This document shows positions 54,691 through 64,000 of a DNA stretch of 64,000 bases, one piece after another (position 1 is the stretch's first letter; each line of letters begins with the position of its first letter). Below the pieces are notes generated by a model, which saw only the letters and a program-made list of their open reading frames with translations, was not told where the DNA came from and did not search any database. A program made the position numbers and the translations under genes. This DNA is from Magnolia sinica (Eukaryota > Streptophyta > Magnoliopsida > Magnoliales > Magnoliaceae). The stretch covers positions 25,154,501-25,218,500 of the forward strand of contig NC_080577.1 of assembly GCF_029962835.1 (NCBI RefSeq). Reading direction: 5' to 3'.

Positions 54691-55912
54691 AGGTAGGGTT
54701 AAGAGTACCCTTTTTTTTATACAAAGTGTCACCTATGATCGTGTACCGTGCTGCCCTGACTCTCAGACCCTGAGCTTCCAACTTATCCTTGGGGACCTTG
54801 CCGCTCATGAGGTATCTAACTATAAGATCCATCCAACTCGCAATTGCCACCACCGGGTTGATGGTTTCTTGGTCAACTTGACTGATACTCGGTGTATCCA
54901 GGAATTCCATGGGGACGATCCTCGAGATGTTCCTTTCCGTTGCCGAGGCCAGCTTTGTAAGGGCATCGGCCCAGGAGTTTTCAGCTCTTGGTATTTGACT
55001 CACGATGCATTCCTTGAATTTTTCCATTATTTTTTGTGTTTCACCCAAGTAGGCTATCATCCTCGCCTCTTTCGCCTCGTACTCTGTTGACACCTAGTTC
55101 ACAATGAGTTGGGAGTCGCACCAGACATCGATGAGCTAGGCTCCTAGGTTGACAGCTAACCTGAGTCCAACCAACAGTGCCTCATAGTCTACCTTGTTGT
55201 TTGAGGCCTTGAAGCCGAGCCTGATCGCGTACTGAATGGTAGTCATGTAAGGTGCGACCGGGACGATCCCTGCTCCTCGTTTTGAGTTGGATGACCCGTC
55301 CACGAACAGGGTCTATCTATCAGACCTTATCACTGCCCCGGCATCCTCAGGGGATGAATGAACTGGGGGAACGGCAGGGTTCGTCGTTGAGTCTGTTGGT
55401 TCCTCGGAGTTTGCAGTTCGGAGTGGTAAATTTTGCTATAAAATCAGTCACTGCTTGACCCTTGATTGCAGTCCTCGGTCGATACTGTATATCAAATTTT
55501 CCGAGCTCAACAACCCATTTAGTCAGTGTCCAGATACTTCGGGCCTCTGGAGTACCTATCGGAGTGGTGAATCTGTGATGACGATGATGGAATGTGCTTG
55601 GAAGTATGGACGTAGCCGTCGTGCAAAGACAACCAGACTCAAGGCTAGCTTCTCCATGCTCAGGTACCTTGTCTCTGTTGGAACCATCGCCTTGCTGGTA
55701 TAATAAATAGGATGTTGTTTGCTCTCAGCTTCTCTGATGAGAGCCGAACTAACGGCTGATGCAGAAACCGCCAGGTAATGGAACAAGGGCCCTCCTTCCT
55801 CTAGTTTGGACAGTAAGGGAGGTGACCCTAAATATCGCTTCAGTTGCTGGAAGGCCTGCTCGCAATCAGGGGTCTACTCTGCCTTCTTGTGACCCTTCAA
55901 TTGCTGGAAGAA
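54689..55912 (-). pseudogene. Gypsy RT tail and RNase H, broken
   Basis: The minus strand starts at the deletion joint with FFQQLKGHKKAE and CEQAFQQLKRYLG, the RT thumb/connection. Next comes FHYLAVSASAVSSALIRE and YYTSKAMVPTETRY (RNase H-like of RT), LFVDGSSNSKRGAG with the RNase H Asp, and YEALLVGLRLA with its Glu. The block ends ...SWADALTKLAS in 55093-54689. Several stops interrupt it. The catalytic RT palm (YxDD) is missing. Confidence 0.9.
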
Positions 55913-57045
55913 GGGGAGGCACGGGAGAAGGACAACGAGAGATGTAATCTTTTACTGATTCTCCACTTTTTTGCTTGAGGGTGAGTAGGTGAGTCGATGG
56001 CTTACGACTCTTCTTTTCGACAATAAACTGTGTCAGGAATGCCCTACTAAGCTCAGCGAACGTGCTGATTGACTTTGACTTAAGTTGTCGGTACCAACTT
56101 CTTACAGCCCCTGTGAGGTTTATGGAGAATGCTCTGCACATCATTGCCTCTAATGCCGACTGGATTTGCATCCAAGAGCGGTAGGATTCCATGTGCTCTA
56201 TCAGGTCTCCTGAACTGGAGTATTGGATGATGGGGGGCATCTTGAACCTTGGGGGCATTGTCGTGTCCATAATTTCACTAGTAAATGGAGGCTTGGTCTC
56301 CTCCATCGTTGCTTCTACTACAGTCGGGGTCTGAGTTTGGTGATCCCGTTGCAAGCTCTTGATTTGGTTTCAGAGTTCATCAAGCTGGGCTTCTCATGGG
56401 TCTCTATTCTCAGCGACAGTTTCATGAGGAACTTCGACCTTGGGCATTTTGCCCCTTCTTCTCCTCTCCAGCTCATGGCAGAGGTCAGTTGGGGCTAACA
56501 CCGAGGTCTCAGATACATAAGTCAGTGCTCGAGTTGCCGCATTTCGCACGAGATTCGGAGCCCGAGTTGACATACTCTGGGACGCTCCTGCTCGGGAACT
56601 TATGAGAACGGGTTACTCTACTGCCACTGGGGTGACTTGTCCCTGATCAAGGGGTGGTTGTTGTCTTGTCCTCCGCTGCTGCTTCATTTGGTTTATCTCG
56701 TCGACCAATGCCTACACTTGGTTCTGCAACGCATGATACTTGCCTCATCGGCTTCGAGTCTGTTGAGACGCACCGACTTACGTATCTGAGACCTTGCGAA
56801 CTTACGAGAACGGGTTGCTCTGCCACCACTGGGGCGACCTGTCCCTGATCAAGGGGTGGCTGTTGTCCTATCATCTGCTGCTGCTTCATTTGGTTTATCT
56901 CATCGACCAACGCCTGCACTTGATTCTGCAACGGACGATACTTGCCTCCTCGGCTTTGAGTCTATTGAGATGGTCCCATTAGAGCTGATTCAGCATGAAG
57001 TATTGAAGATGAGCGTCGTTGTCCAGTAGGCTCAGGTTCTGTCAT
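55912..57045 (-). pseudogene. Gypsy gag (Retrotrans_gag), broken
   Basis: The minus strand opens MTEPEPTGQRRSS at 57045. An in-frame TAG follows, then a Gln/Met-rich segment (QVQALVDEINQMKQQQ) present twice because of a 202-bp tandem duplication. The gag core (56354-55912) has HMESYRSWMQIQSALEAMM, SWYRQLKSKSISTF and SGESVKDYISR, typical of the PF03732 domain. It ends at the deletion joint; the usual zinc knuckle is absent. Confidence 0.9.
56590..56960 (-). repeat. 202-bp tandem duplication in gag
   Basis: CCCTGATCAAGGGGTGG occurs at 56641 and 56843, with matching sequence around it (GAGAACGGGTT and CATTTGGTTTATCTC words). It duplicates the Gln-rich coiled-coil part of gag. Confidence 0.9.
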
Positions 57046-57125
57046 CGCTACTAGAGGTGCTTTCTTCTTTCCCCTAACCGTTTATATGGTAGAGTTACTA
57101 AGACTTTTTTGTATCTCAGACCATC

Positions 57126-57143
57126 CCACAGAAGGCGCCAAAA
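57126..57143 (-). promoter_or_regulatory. Gypsy primer binding site
   Basis: The minus-strand sequence TTTTGGCGCCTTCTG directly follows the 5' LTR end CATCAACA. TGGCGCC is the usual start of plant gypsy primer sites; I do not assign the tRNA. Confidence 0.75.
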
Positions 57144-57495
57144 TGTTGATGCAAAAATTTGGTTCACTCTCGTGGAGCCCTGTAATTCTACACAGGAGAA
57201 GGACAAAAGAGACCCTGGCTATAACAGGGGACCCTCCGATGCCAAAGTCAGGCTAGGAATCTGAGTCTAAGTAGTTTAGCTGGGGCTTAAGGTGTCAGAT
57301 ATTGCGTACCTGTTCCTATTGATATGTCTCCTATTTATACCTTTTGAGCGAAGTAAACGTGCCCGTCATTCTCGGGACGATCTCTGCCTATAGGAGTGAA
57401 CAACACATGCGCTGATGTTGGCAGTTACCCAGAGATCGTGCGTCGGATCCTACTCTATGCGTGTGTTACTGGAGTTGATCCTTGAGTGTGACCAC
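57144..57495 (-). repeat. Gypsy 5' LTR, part inside the window
   Basis: It matches 49558-49926 of the 3' LTR and stops at GTGACCAC, where the copia LTR begins. The missing remainder should lie beyond the copia element, outside the window. Confidence 0.92.
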
Positions 57496-57994
57496 TGTAA
57501 GAACTCTATTTAGTGGGCCTCACTGATCAACGGTCTGGATTGTTATACAGTTGGACTGGATGATTGAGTAGACCAGTGGGCCCCACTTCAGGTGATGCGC
57601 TGCGCAGTCTATCTGCGCAGCTCTGCGTACTAGGGCTGGAATGCTATAGCTGTCTTACGCAAACAGCAGTTTGAGTTGAACTAGGATGCTACAACGTGGA
57701 GCATGGGAGAGAGAGTTGTGATGGGTTTCAAACTCCCTCTCCACAGACTCTATAAAAGAGAGCTGGGTCCCCAATCCTACACCACAGCAAAAATTCGAGT
57801 CCCATCTACTGATTTGCAGAAAGGGTGTGAAGGAGAGGAAGATCCTAAGCTCTAAAGGAATTCTGGTATTCTGGTATTCTTATCCGGCTTCCATGGCGGC
57901 GTCTCAGCTAGGTAAGCTATCTGAACCCCTGATCGCCATGTCCCATGCACAGACAGATCCGTGGGCCTATTCCGCATATAGATTAAGTCCCACA
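57496..57994 (+). repeat. Copia 5' LTR, 499 bp
   Basis: It begins TGTAAGAACTCTATTTAG and ends TTAAGTCCCACA, just before the primer site. A TATA box (TATAAAAG, 57751-57758) sits in the middle. The left flank is gypsy LTR sequence. Confidence 0.92.
57751..57758 (+). promoter_or_regulatory. Copia LTR TATA box
   Basis: TATAAAAG in CTCTATAAAAGAGAGC, properly placed for U3 about 240 bases before the LTR end. Confidence 0.8.
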
Positions 57995-57996
57995 GT

Positions 57997-58008
57997 TGGT
58001 ATCAGAGA
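57997..58008 (+). promoter_or_regulatory. Copia primer binding site (tRNA-iMet)
   Basis: TGGTATCAGAGA, one base off the TGGTATCAGAGC complement of the initiator tRNA-Met 3' end, two bases after the LTR. Confidence 0.93.
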
Positions 58009-58039
58009 GATCTGTGCATAGGCATAGATGATCACATCC

Positions 58040-58610
58040 AGCCACATCTGATCACATCAGGAATTTACGAATTCCTGAAACAGTTGTGATCAGGGATTTT
58101 CGAATCCCTGAATCCTGAAATGTTCAGATTAGGGATTTGAATTTCGAAAACCCTGAAACCAGTTTTTTTTTTAAAATTGGAATTTCGATTTTCAATTAGG
58201 GTTTTTTCAGATTTGAATTCCCAAATTATAAAATATTTGGGATTTCGAATTCAAATCCTCAGATCCAGAATTTAATTAGGGATTTTCGAATCCCTAAATT
58301 CAGAAATCAGTTAGATTAGGGATTTCAGATCTACAACCCTAAATCCAGTTTTTATTAGGGATTTAGATTTGAATCCCCAAATCCAAATTCTGCAATTAGG
58401 GTTTTCCATTAAAAACCCTAAATTCAGTCATCGCATATTAGGGATTTTCGAATCCCTGAATTTAGAAATCCAGAATTGAGGATTTCGAATCCCAAATACA
58501 GATCAATTAGGGATTTCAGATTCCAAAACCCCAAATACAGCAATTGGGGATTGCAAAATACTGATTCCAGAATTCAGATTCGAAACCGAAAAAAAACCCA
58601 AAATTGGGGA
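58040..58610 (+). repeat. Leader array of (T)TAGGGATTT / AATCCCTAA words
   Basis: More than 20 irregular, partly palindromic units such as GGGATTTTCGAATCCCTGAA and TTAGGGATTTCAGATT lie in the untranslated leader. They can form many local hairpins. Confidence 0.85.
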
Positions 58611-60115
58611 TTTTATACCCACCTGTGTCTTCAATGGAGGCGGTCATGGATTACAGCACCACTGTCGGCCATGTAACCCACCATCAGGGAAGACCAGACG
58701 TCCGACCGGCTGCGAATCCATCTGCAGAGAAGGAGAAATCTCCCTCTCCCTTCAGTAGCCGCCCCTAGTAGGTCGAAAACGGCGTAATTTCTTCTCGAAT
58801 CAGCGTCGTGGACGATGGCGTGACGAGATCTTCCACAAACTTCGGAAAATCTCACGAAAGGGAAATTTTTTCTTCTTCCCTTAGTCGATCGCTGCTCGGA
58901 CGAAACCGACCTCTTAGGAAGTCGGGTGTCTGATTGCTGCTCGGTCGAAACCGACCTTATAAGTAGTCGGGTCAGTGGACCCGATTACATACAGCGTCTG
59001 ATACATTCTGCGGACCTGCACTGACAACCGGCCCATTGCACATCTGGGCCATCTGATTTATATCTCGTGTCTTGTAGCAGGCACATTGTACACATAAAGT
59101 GTTTTTTTTATGTGGTATGCATCATTGATGTACCATGACCATTTTAGCTAAGGGTCCAATTTTTGGACCATTCTAATTGAGTCACATGTCAGCACACATC
59201 TAATTAATGTGAACAATTTACCATGAGGAATTAATCTTATGCATTCTCTTGATAGGTAATGCAAATAGTAAACTATATTTGACAAATATTTAGTATATGG
59301 GCTGATCCATCCATGTTGTAGACACCCATGAATGAATCCACACATCCAGTTATTTAAAGGTTAATGTTTCTTATCTATCATGTAAATGCAATGTACTAGA
59401 TTTGCTTTACTCATTCAGTGATCAAATAATAGTTCTGATTCGGCCCTATAGTTGGCCCATCACCCATCTTTAAGTATTGATATGGACCGTTGGAATATGA
59501 GGTGTGAAACCTATTTATATATTTCACTTTGAAGAATTCCAAAAGGTCAGTATCAACTAACTTATGGACCGCATCGGACTAATTAAGAAATAATCCATAG
59601 AGAGGCAGGATTATAATAGCAATCTTGCAGTCTATATTTGTAGTTTTGGATTCGGTTGTGTTAGCCACCATAGTGACCTCAATCAATGAAAATTCTACAA
59701 GTACAAACTTGTAACATTGGATTAGAATGATTGCATACAGTTGCGTTCACGTCTTCATGCATGCAGTAATGAAAACACAGATGATTACCGTTTGGCAAAC
59801 GCGTGAACAGGTGAAGTAAATGGTGCTGGTAATGTAAAACTGAAAGACTCATCTCACCCACAGGTGTTGAGTGTCTCAGATTTACATCACTGACATCACT
59901 TAGCTTCATATTTAGGAGGATTACTAACATGTTGTCATTACCACCCATAGGAGGAATGATGATGATGTAACAGATTCTCACTAGGATGAGATGGTTGGGC
60001 CCATCGTCATCCTGGATAATTCAGTTGATGCCTCCCTTAGCAACTGAATCAGTTATCTTTGCCTGATATTTTGTTTACTAAACTGTTTTGTGAAATAATG
60101 AACTAATGTGAGTAT
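58611..60115 (+). other. Copia leader, remaining non-coding part
   Basis: No protein or repeat recognised. A duplicated word TCGCTGCTCGG / TTGCTGCTCGG with CGAAACCGACCT occurs at 58889 and 58934. The part from about 59100 is AT-richer and could itself be an insertion. Confidence 0.5.
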
Positions 60116-60960
60116 ATGTGTATCTCTTATATTTCAGTCTCAATTCCAACTAATACGCATCAGGTCCCTGCCTTAAATGGGTCTAAGAACGCCATTGAAG
60201 TTGTACTGGGCTGTCTTCAATTAGATCTTGCCCTGATAACACCAGAACCGCCAAAGCCATCTGATAATGCCACTGAAGCTGAATATAATAGATGGGTTGC
60301 ATGGTTTAGATCAAATGATACATGCCTGAAAGTCATTAAATATTCAATTTCTGAATCGATGAAGGGTGCCATGCCTGAAACAGATAAGGCCAAAGTCTGA
60401 AATGGGAAAACGATTCAAGAAATCTGATAAATCTGAAGTAGGCATTCTTCTGAATAAATTGACTCGCTCATCTTACGGTGGAAAAGGCAACATCCGTGAA
60501 TACATTGTAGAGCAGATCGAAGTTGTTTCTAAGATTCGTGCTCTAGGGCTTGTACTCACTGATGATCAATTGGTTCATTTGATCATGAACAACCTACCTC
60601 CCCAATTCGGCACGTTCCTGGTAAACTATAACACTCTGAAGGACATGTGGACATTGGATGAACTCATCACTCAGTGCGTCCAAGAAGAAGACAGGATCAG
60701 ACAGATGATAAAAGTTCAAAATGTTAATATGGTGACTTCAGGACAAGGGCATGGGCAGGGGAATAAAGGTAGAAGGAAGAGGAAACAAGGTTCTAATAAT
60801 GGATTCTCTGGTCCTCCATCTGGAAACCATGAGAATCAATCTGGAAATGGATCTAAACGCAAACGGGTTAAAGGCAAACCGTGCTTCTTTTGTAAAAAGA
60901 CGGGTCATCTAAAGAAAGACTGCGAAGGTTTTAAGAATTGGCTCATAAAGAAAGGTAATC
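60116..60960 (+). pseudogene. Copia gag with zinc knuckle, frameshifted
   Basis: Frame 1 (to about 60400) reads VPALNGSKNAIEVVLGCLQL and NRWVAWFRSNDTCLKVIK, the start of a copia gag (UBN2-type). A frameshift near 60390 moves to the frame with KRFKKSDKSEVGILLNKLT, YNTLKDMWTLDELIT and a basic linker. The zinc knuckle CFFCKKTGHLKKDC (CX2CX4HX4C) is at 60882-60923. Gag packages the RNA into particles. Confidence 0.92.
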
Positions 60961-61551
60961 ATTCTGTTCTTGTCTGTTTTGAATCTAATCTGACCGATGT
61001 GTCAGCGGATTCCTGGTGGATAGATTATGTACTTCTATATAGGAATTACTACAGGCAAGCCACCAACTGATGCGGAGCGCTCAGTATACGTAGGCAATGG
61101 TGTCAAAGTTGACGTGGAGGCAATAGGAGTCTATAGGCTTAAGTTGAAGTCTGGTCATTTTTTGAATTTAGTTAATACATTCTGTGTGCCGTCTATAAGG
61201 CGCAATTTAGTTTCAATTTCCTGTTTGGATAAGTTGGGATATTCGTTCCACTTTGGAAATAAAAGTTTTAGTATTTACTTTAATTCGATTAAAGTTGGAA
61301 CCGACTCTATAGTAAACAACTTATACCAGTTAGACTCGATTGCCTCTCATGTTTATAATATTAATACCTTGCATGGAAATAATGTAGGATCCAAGCGAAG
61401 GCTTGACTATGAGAATTCCTCCATGTTGTGGCACAGGAGACTATGCCATATATCTCGTGAGAGATTAGACAAGCTTGTGCGAGAAGGAATTCTGCATTCT
61501 CTAGACTTCTCCGACTATAAAGTATGCATTGATTGCATAAAAGGGAAATAG
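60961..61551 (+). pseudogene. Copia protease remnant and GAG-pre-integrase domain
   Basis: Protease starts ADSWWID at about 61005, but the codons that should give the SGAT active site are missing; frames then shift. From 61027 the open frame runs TGKPPTDAERSVYVGNG, FCVPSIRRNLVSISCLDK and the pre-integrase zinc part MLWHRRLCHIS to CIDCIKGK. A TAG stop (61549) separates it from integrase. Confidence 0.9.
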
Positions 61552-62160
61552 ACTAGAACGAGAAAGAAATGTGCAACTAGGAGTGTAGATATATTAGAGG
61601 TTATACATACAGATATCTATGGACCATTCCCTACAACCTCATGGAGTAGCTACAAATATTTCATTACCTTTATAGATGACTACTCTCGCTTCGGGTACCT
61701 ATACCTTATCAGTGAGAAATCAAATGCCCTAGATGCTTTTAAAATCTATAAGGCTGAGGTTGAAAATCAACTCGATAAGAGAATTAAAGTTGTCAGATCT
61801 GACCATGGTGGTGAATACTATGGCAGATATGACGAATCAGGATGCAATCCAGGGCCATTCGCTAAATACCTACAGGATTGTGGCATTGTTGCTCGGTACA
61901 CTATGCCTGGTGCAGAATGGAGTTGCTGAGAGGCGTAATCGCACCCTTATGGAGTATGGTCAGCAATTCAACATTGCCAAAATCCCTTTGGGGTGATGCG
62001 ATCAAAACCGCAGTTCATATATTAAACAGTCCAGCAAAGCAGTAAGCAAAACTCCTTTTGAGTTGTGGAATGGAGAAAACCAAGTCTCCGATATCTACAT
62101 GTTTGGGGTTGTTTTGGAGGCCAAAATTTATAACCCGCATGAAAAGAAGCTTGATCCTAA
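61552..62160 (+). pseudogene. Copia integrase core, frameshifted
   Basis: One frame reads VIHTDIYGPFPTTSW (first Asp), YFITFIDDYSRFGYLYLI and VVRSDHGGEYYGR (second Asp). After a frameshift near 61915 another frame has NGVAERRNRTLMEY with the catalytic Glu. All three catalytic codons survive, but not in one frame. From about 61990 further shifts continue into KTPFELWNG-like codons. Confidence 0.92.
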
Positions 62161-62439
62161 ACCATAAGTTGTTTCTTCATTGGATACCCAAAGATCAAAA
62201 GGTTATCGATTCTTGTCCTTCCCACTCCATCGGGATTGTTGAGGCTGGGAATGCCAGATTCAAAGACACCGAAAATAGTGGGAGCACGAACATAAGAAAT
62301 TTTGTATTTGAGGAAAAATTGACTCCTATCATAGTCAATCCAGATCACGTGGACATGCAGTCACTGCAGAGCACCACGTAGAACCTCATATACAAACCAC
62401 TGATGAGGAAAATCAAGATCAGACCCAACAAGCTGAACC

Positions 62440-63426
62440 ATTAAGAAGATCTGAAAGAGAGCGAAGGCCTGTAAATCGAGACGATTACATCGTATACTTA
62501 CAGGAATACGACTTTGACATAGGGGTGGAAAAGGATCCTGAATCCTTTACACAAGTCAAACAAAGTGTTGATCTTTCTCGTTGGTTTAATGCCATGAAAG
62601 ATGAGTTGAAATCCATGCAGGACAATAAAGTATGAGATCTTGTAGAGTTACCCACTGGAATAAGGCCGATTGGTTGTAAATGGATATTTAAAACCAAACG
62701 GGACTCCAAAGGTAATGTCGAACGATATAAAGCCAGACTTGTTGCCAAGGGTTTTAACCAATGTGAGGGCATTGACTTTAAGGAGACTTTCTCACTCGTA
62801 TCAAAGAAAGACTCATTCAGGATCATAATGGCTCTTGTAGCTCATATGGATTTAGAGTTACATCAGATGGATGTAAATACTATATTTCTCAATGGGGATC
62901 TACATGAGAATGTGTACATGTTGCAGCCCGAAGGTTTTGTAGCTACTGGCGCAGAACATTTAGTTTGCAAACTTAAGAAGTCCATCTATGGGTTGAAACA
63001 GGCATCGCGGCAGTGGTACCTTAAGTTTCATGAAGTAATTTCTTCATATGGCTTTGTAGAAAACACTGCAGATGAATGCATCTACATTAAAACCAGTGGG
63101 AGTAAGTTCGTTATGATGATTTTGTATGTTGATGACATTCTGTTAGCTAGCAGTGATACCAGGATGTTGAGCGACACCAAGAAATTTTATCTCAAAAGTT
63201 TGAAATGAAAGACCTTGGTGAAGCTTCTTACGTCATTGCCATTGAGATTCGCCGTGACAGAACACTTGGACTGCTCAGCTTGTCACAGAGGACCTATATT
63301 GCTAGGGTACTCGAAAGGTATGGCATGCAAAATTGTGCTTCAGGAAAGTCCCCCATTGTGAAGGGCGACAAATTTGGTTTATTTCAGTATCCAAAGAATG
63401 ATTTAGAAAAGAATCGAATGAAATAA
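62440..63426 (+). pseudogene. Copia reverse transcriptase, broken
   Basis: The frame begins RPVNRDDYIVYLQEYDF and SRWFNAMKDELKSMQDNKV, then a TGA at 62633-62635 where Trp is expected. It continues IGCKWIFKTKRDSKGN, RYKARLVAKGFNQ and, in 62828-63208, HQMDVNTIFLNGDLHENVYM, YGLKQASRQWYLKFH and the catalytic box YVDDILLA (63125-63148). A frameshift near 63205 leads to MKDLGEASYVIAIEIRRDR and YIARVLERYGM. RT copies the element RNA into DNA. Confidence 0.95.
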
Positions 63427-64000
63427 TTTTCGTACGCATCAGTAGTAGGGAGCATCATGTATGCTCAAGTCTGTACCGATCGGACATTGCCTTTGTCACT
63501 GGAATGTTGGGAAGATATCTATCTAATCCGGGAATGCAACATTGGATAGGAAAGAAAGTATTACGGTATATTCAGAGAACGAAATATTCGGACTCACATA
63601 CAGAAGATCTGATTAGTTGGAGTTGATCAGATATTCAGACGCAGACTTCGCAGGCTGTGTTGACACTAAGAAGTCTACTTCAGGATACATCTTCATGATG
63701 GTGAGAGGAACTGTGTCGTGAAAAAGCGTGAAACAGTCTACCACAGCTTCATCCACTATGGAAGCTGAATTTATTGCCTGCCATGAGGCATCTAATCAGG
63801 CATTATGGTTATAGAGTTTCTTCTCAGGTTTGCGGGTATTGGAGCATATCCCGAAACCATTGAGAATATTTTACGATAATTCGGCTGTTATTTCCTTCTC
63901 TAGTAATAACAAACATTTGTCAAGGTTGAGGCATATCGACATCAAATATCTTGTTGTAAAGGAAAGGGTTTAGAATCATCAAGTGTCCGTGGAATTCATC
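63427..64000 (+). pseudogene. Copia RNase H, broken, cut by the window edge
   Basis: Out-of-frame pieces read SYASVVGSIMYAQVCTDR, then SDADFAGCVDTKKSTSGY, STMEAEFIACHEAS, IFYDNSAVISFSS and LRHIDIKYLVVKERV, the ordered RNase H motifs of copia. Stops include TGA at 63719-63721 where Trp is expected. The 3' LTR is outside the window. Confidence 0.93.

Larger units (their letters stand above)
49558..57495 (-). mobile_element. Ty3/gypsy retrotransposon with antisense extra ORF, defective
   Basis: Two LTR copies in the same direction (49558-50362 and 57144-57495, the latter cut by a copia element) bracket a minus-strand gag, RNase H and integrase. A plus-strand ORF of the PF04195 type lies between integrase and the 3' LTR. 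That arrangement is known from Tat-lineage plant gypsy elements. A primer-binding-site-like TTTTGGCGCCTTCTG adjoins the 5' LTR. Protease and most of RT are deleted, and every protein has stops, so it is dead. It lies directly downstream of MORF, on the opposite strand. Confidence 0.92.
57496..64000 (+). mobile_element. Ty1/copia retrotransposon, 5' part, defective, runs off the right edge
   Basis: It has a 499-bp 5' LTR, an initiator tRNA-Met primer site, a long leader (58009-60115), then gag, a protease remnant, integrase, RT and RNase H in the order protease-integrase-RT-RNase H, which defines copia. It is inserted into the gypsy 5' LTR. Every domain is recognisable but broken by frameshifts and stops, several of them TGG to TGA changes. 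Confidence 0.95.

Noticed and set aside
57997-58008. tRNA-like sequence
   Set aside because: It is the retrotransposon primer site complementary to the tRNA-Met 3' end, not a tRNA gene.

Overview
This window looks like nuclear DNA from a flowering plant with a large, repeat-rich genome. Only one intact host gene is visible, a four-exon MORF/DAL-family organelle RNA-editing factor on the + strand (exons 36325-36737, 36855-36952, 38937-39002 and 48795-48937). Its closest relatives appear to be the mitochondrial MORF5/MORF6 type. Its third intron is about 9.8 kb and packed with transposons. Everything else is transposable elements, their relics, tandem arrays and AT-rich spacer. A magnoliid-like woody plant is my guess from the very common MITE motif CCCACCATGATGTATG and the long introns, but the sequence does not prove it.

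Layout. 1-300 is a CpG-rich island unlike its surroundings, possibly the 5' end of a gene leaving the window on the left. 1051-1705 is a hAT-type MITE with an 8-bp target duplication. 3689-5700 is a probable LTR relic with short-period repeats. 6791-18366 is a solo LTR (TSD GGTGG) split by an 8.9-kb PIF/Harbinger transposon (8697-17608, TSD TAA). That transposon carries a broken transposase, a broken SANT/Myb-like ORF1 and a small RNase H1 N-terminal (viroplasmin-like) ORF. 18501-22837 is a second solo LTR (TSD TTGGT). 24197-27805 holds MITEs, one with an internal tandem duplication. 27881-33596 is a 5.7-kb LTR-type insertion (TSD CTGAC) full of minisatellites, with a tRNA-derived SINE inside. 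Its boundaries are confirmed by a paralogous empty site at 44875-44930. 33597-35870 is more MITEs.

The MORF gene runs 36325-48937. Intron 3 contains RTE-type LINE fragments (antisense to the gene), a Harbinger/Tourist-like element (44112-47258, TSD TTA) stuffed with other MITEs, and a Mutator-like MITE with a perfect 9-bp TSD.

49558-57495 is a minus-strand Ty3/gypsy element. It has a gag, a deletion that removed protease and most of RT, RNase H, and an integrase whose catalytic Glu codon is a stop. On the opposite strand it carries an intron-containing additional ORF (PF04195-like) with its own TATA box. Its 5' LTR is interrupted at 57495/57496 by a Ty1/copia element (LTR, tRNA-Met primer site, gag, integrase, RT, RNase H) that runs off the right edge. 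The reading frames of all these elements are broken, so the window is mainly a record of layered insertion, recombination to solo LTRs and decay around one conserved gene.
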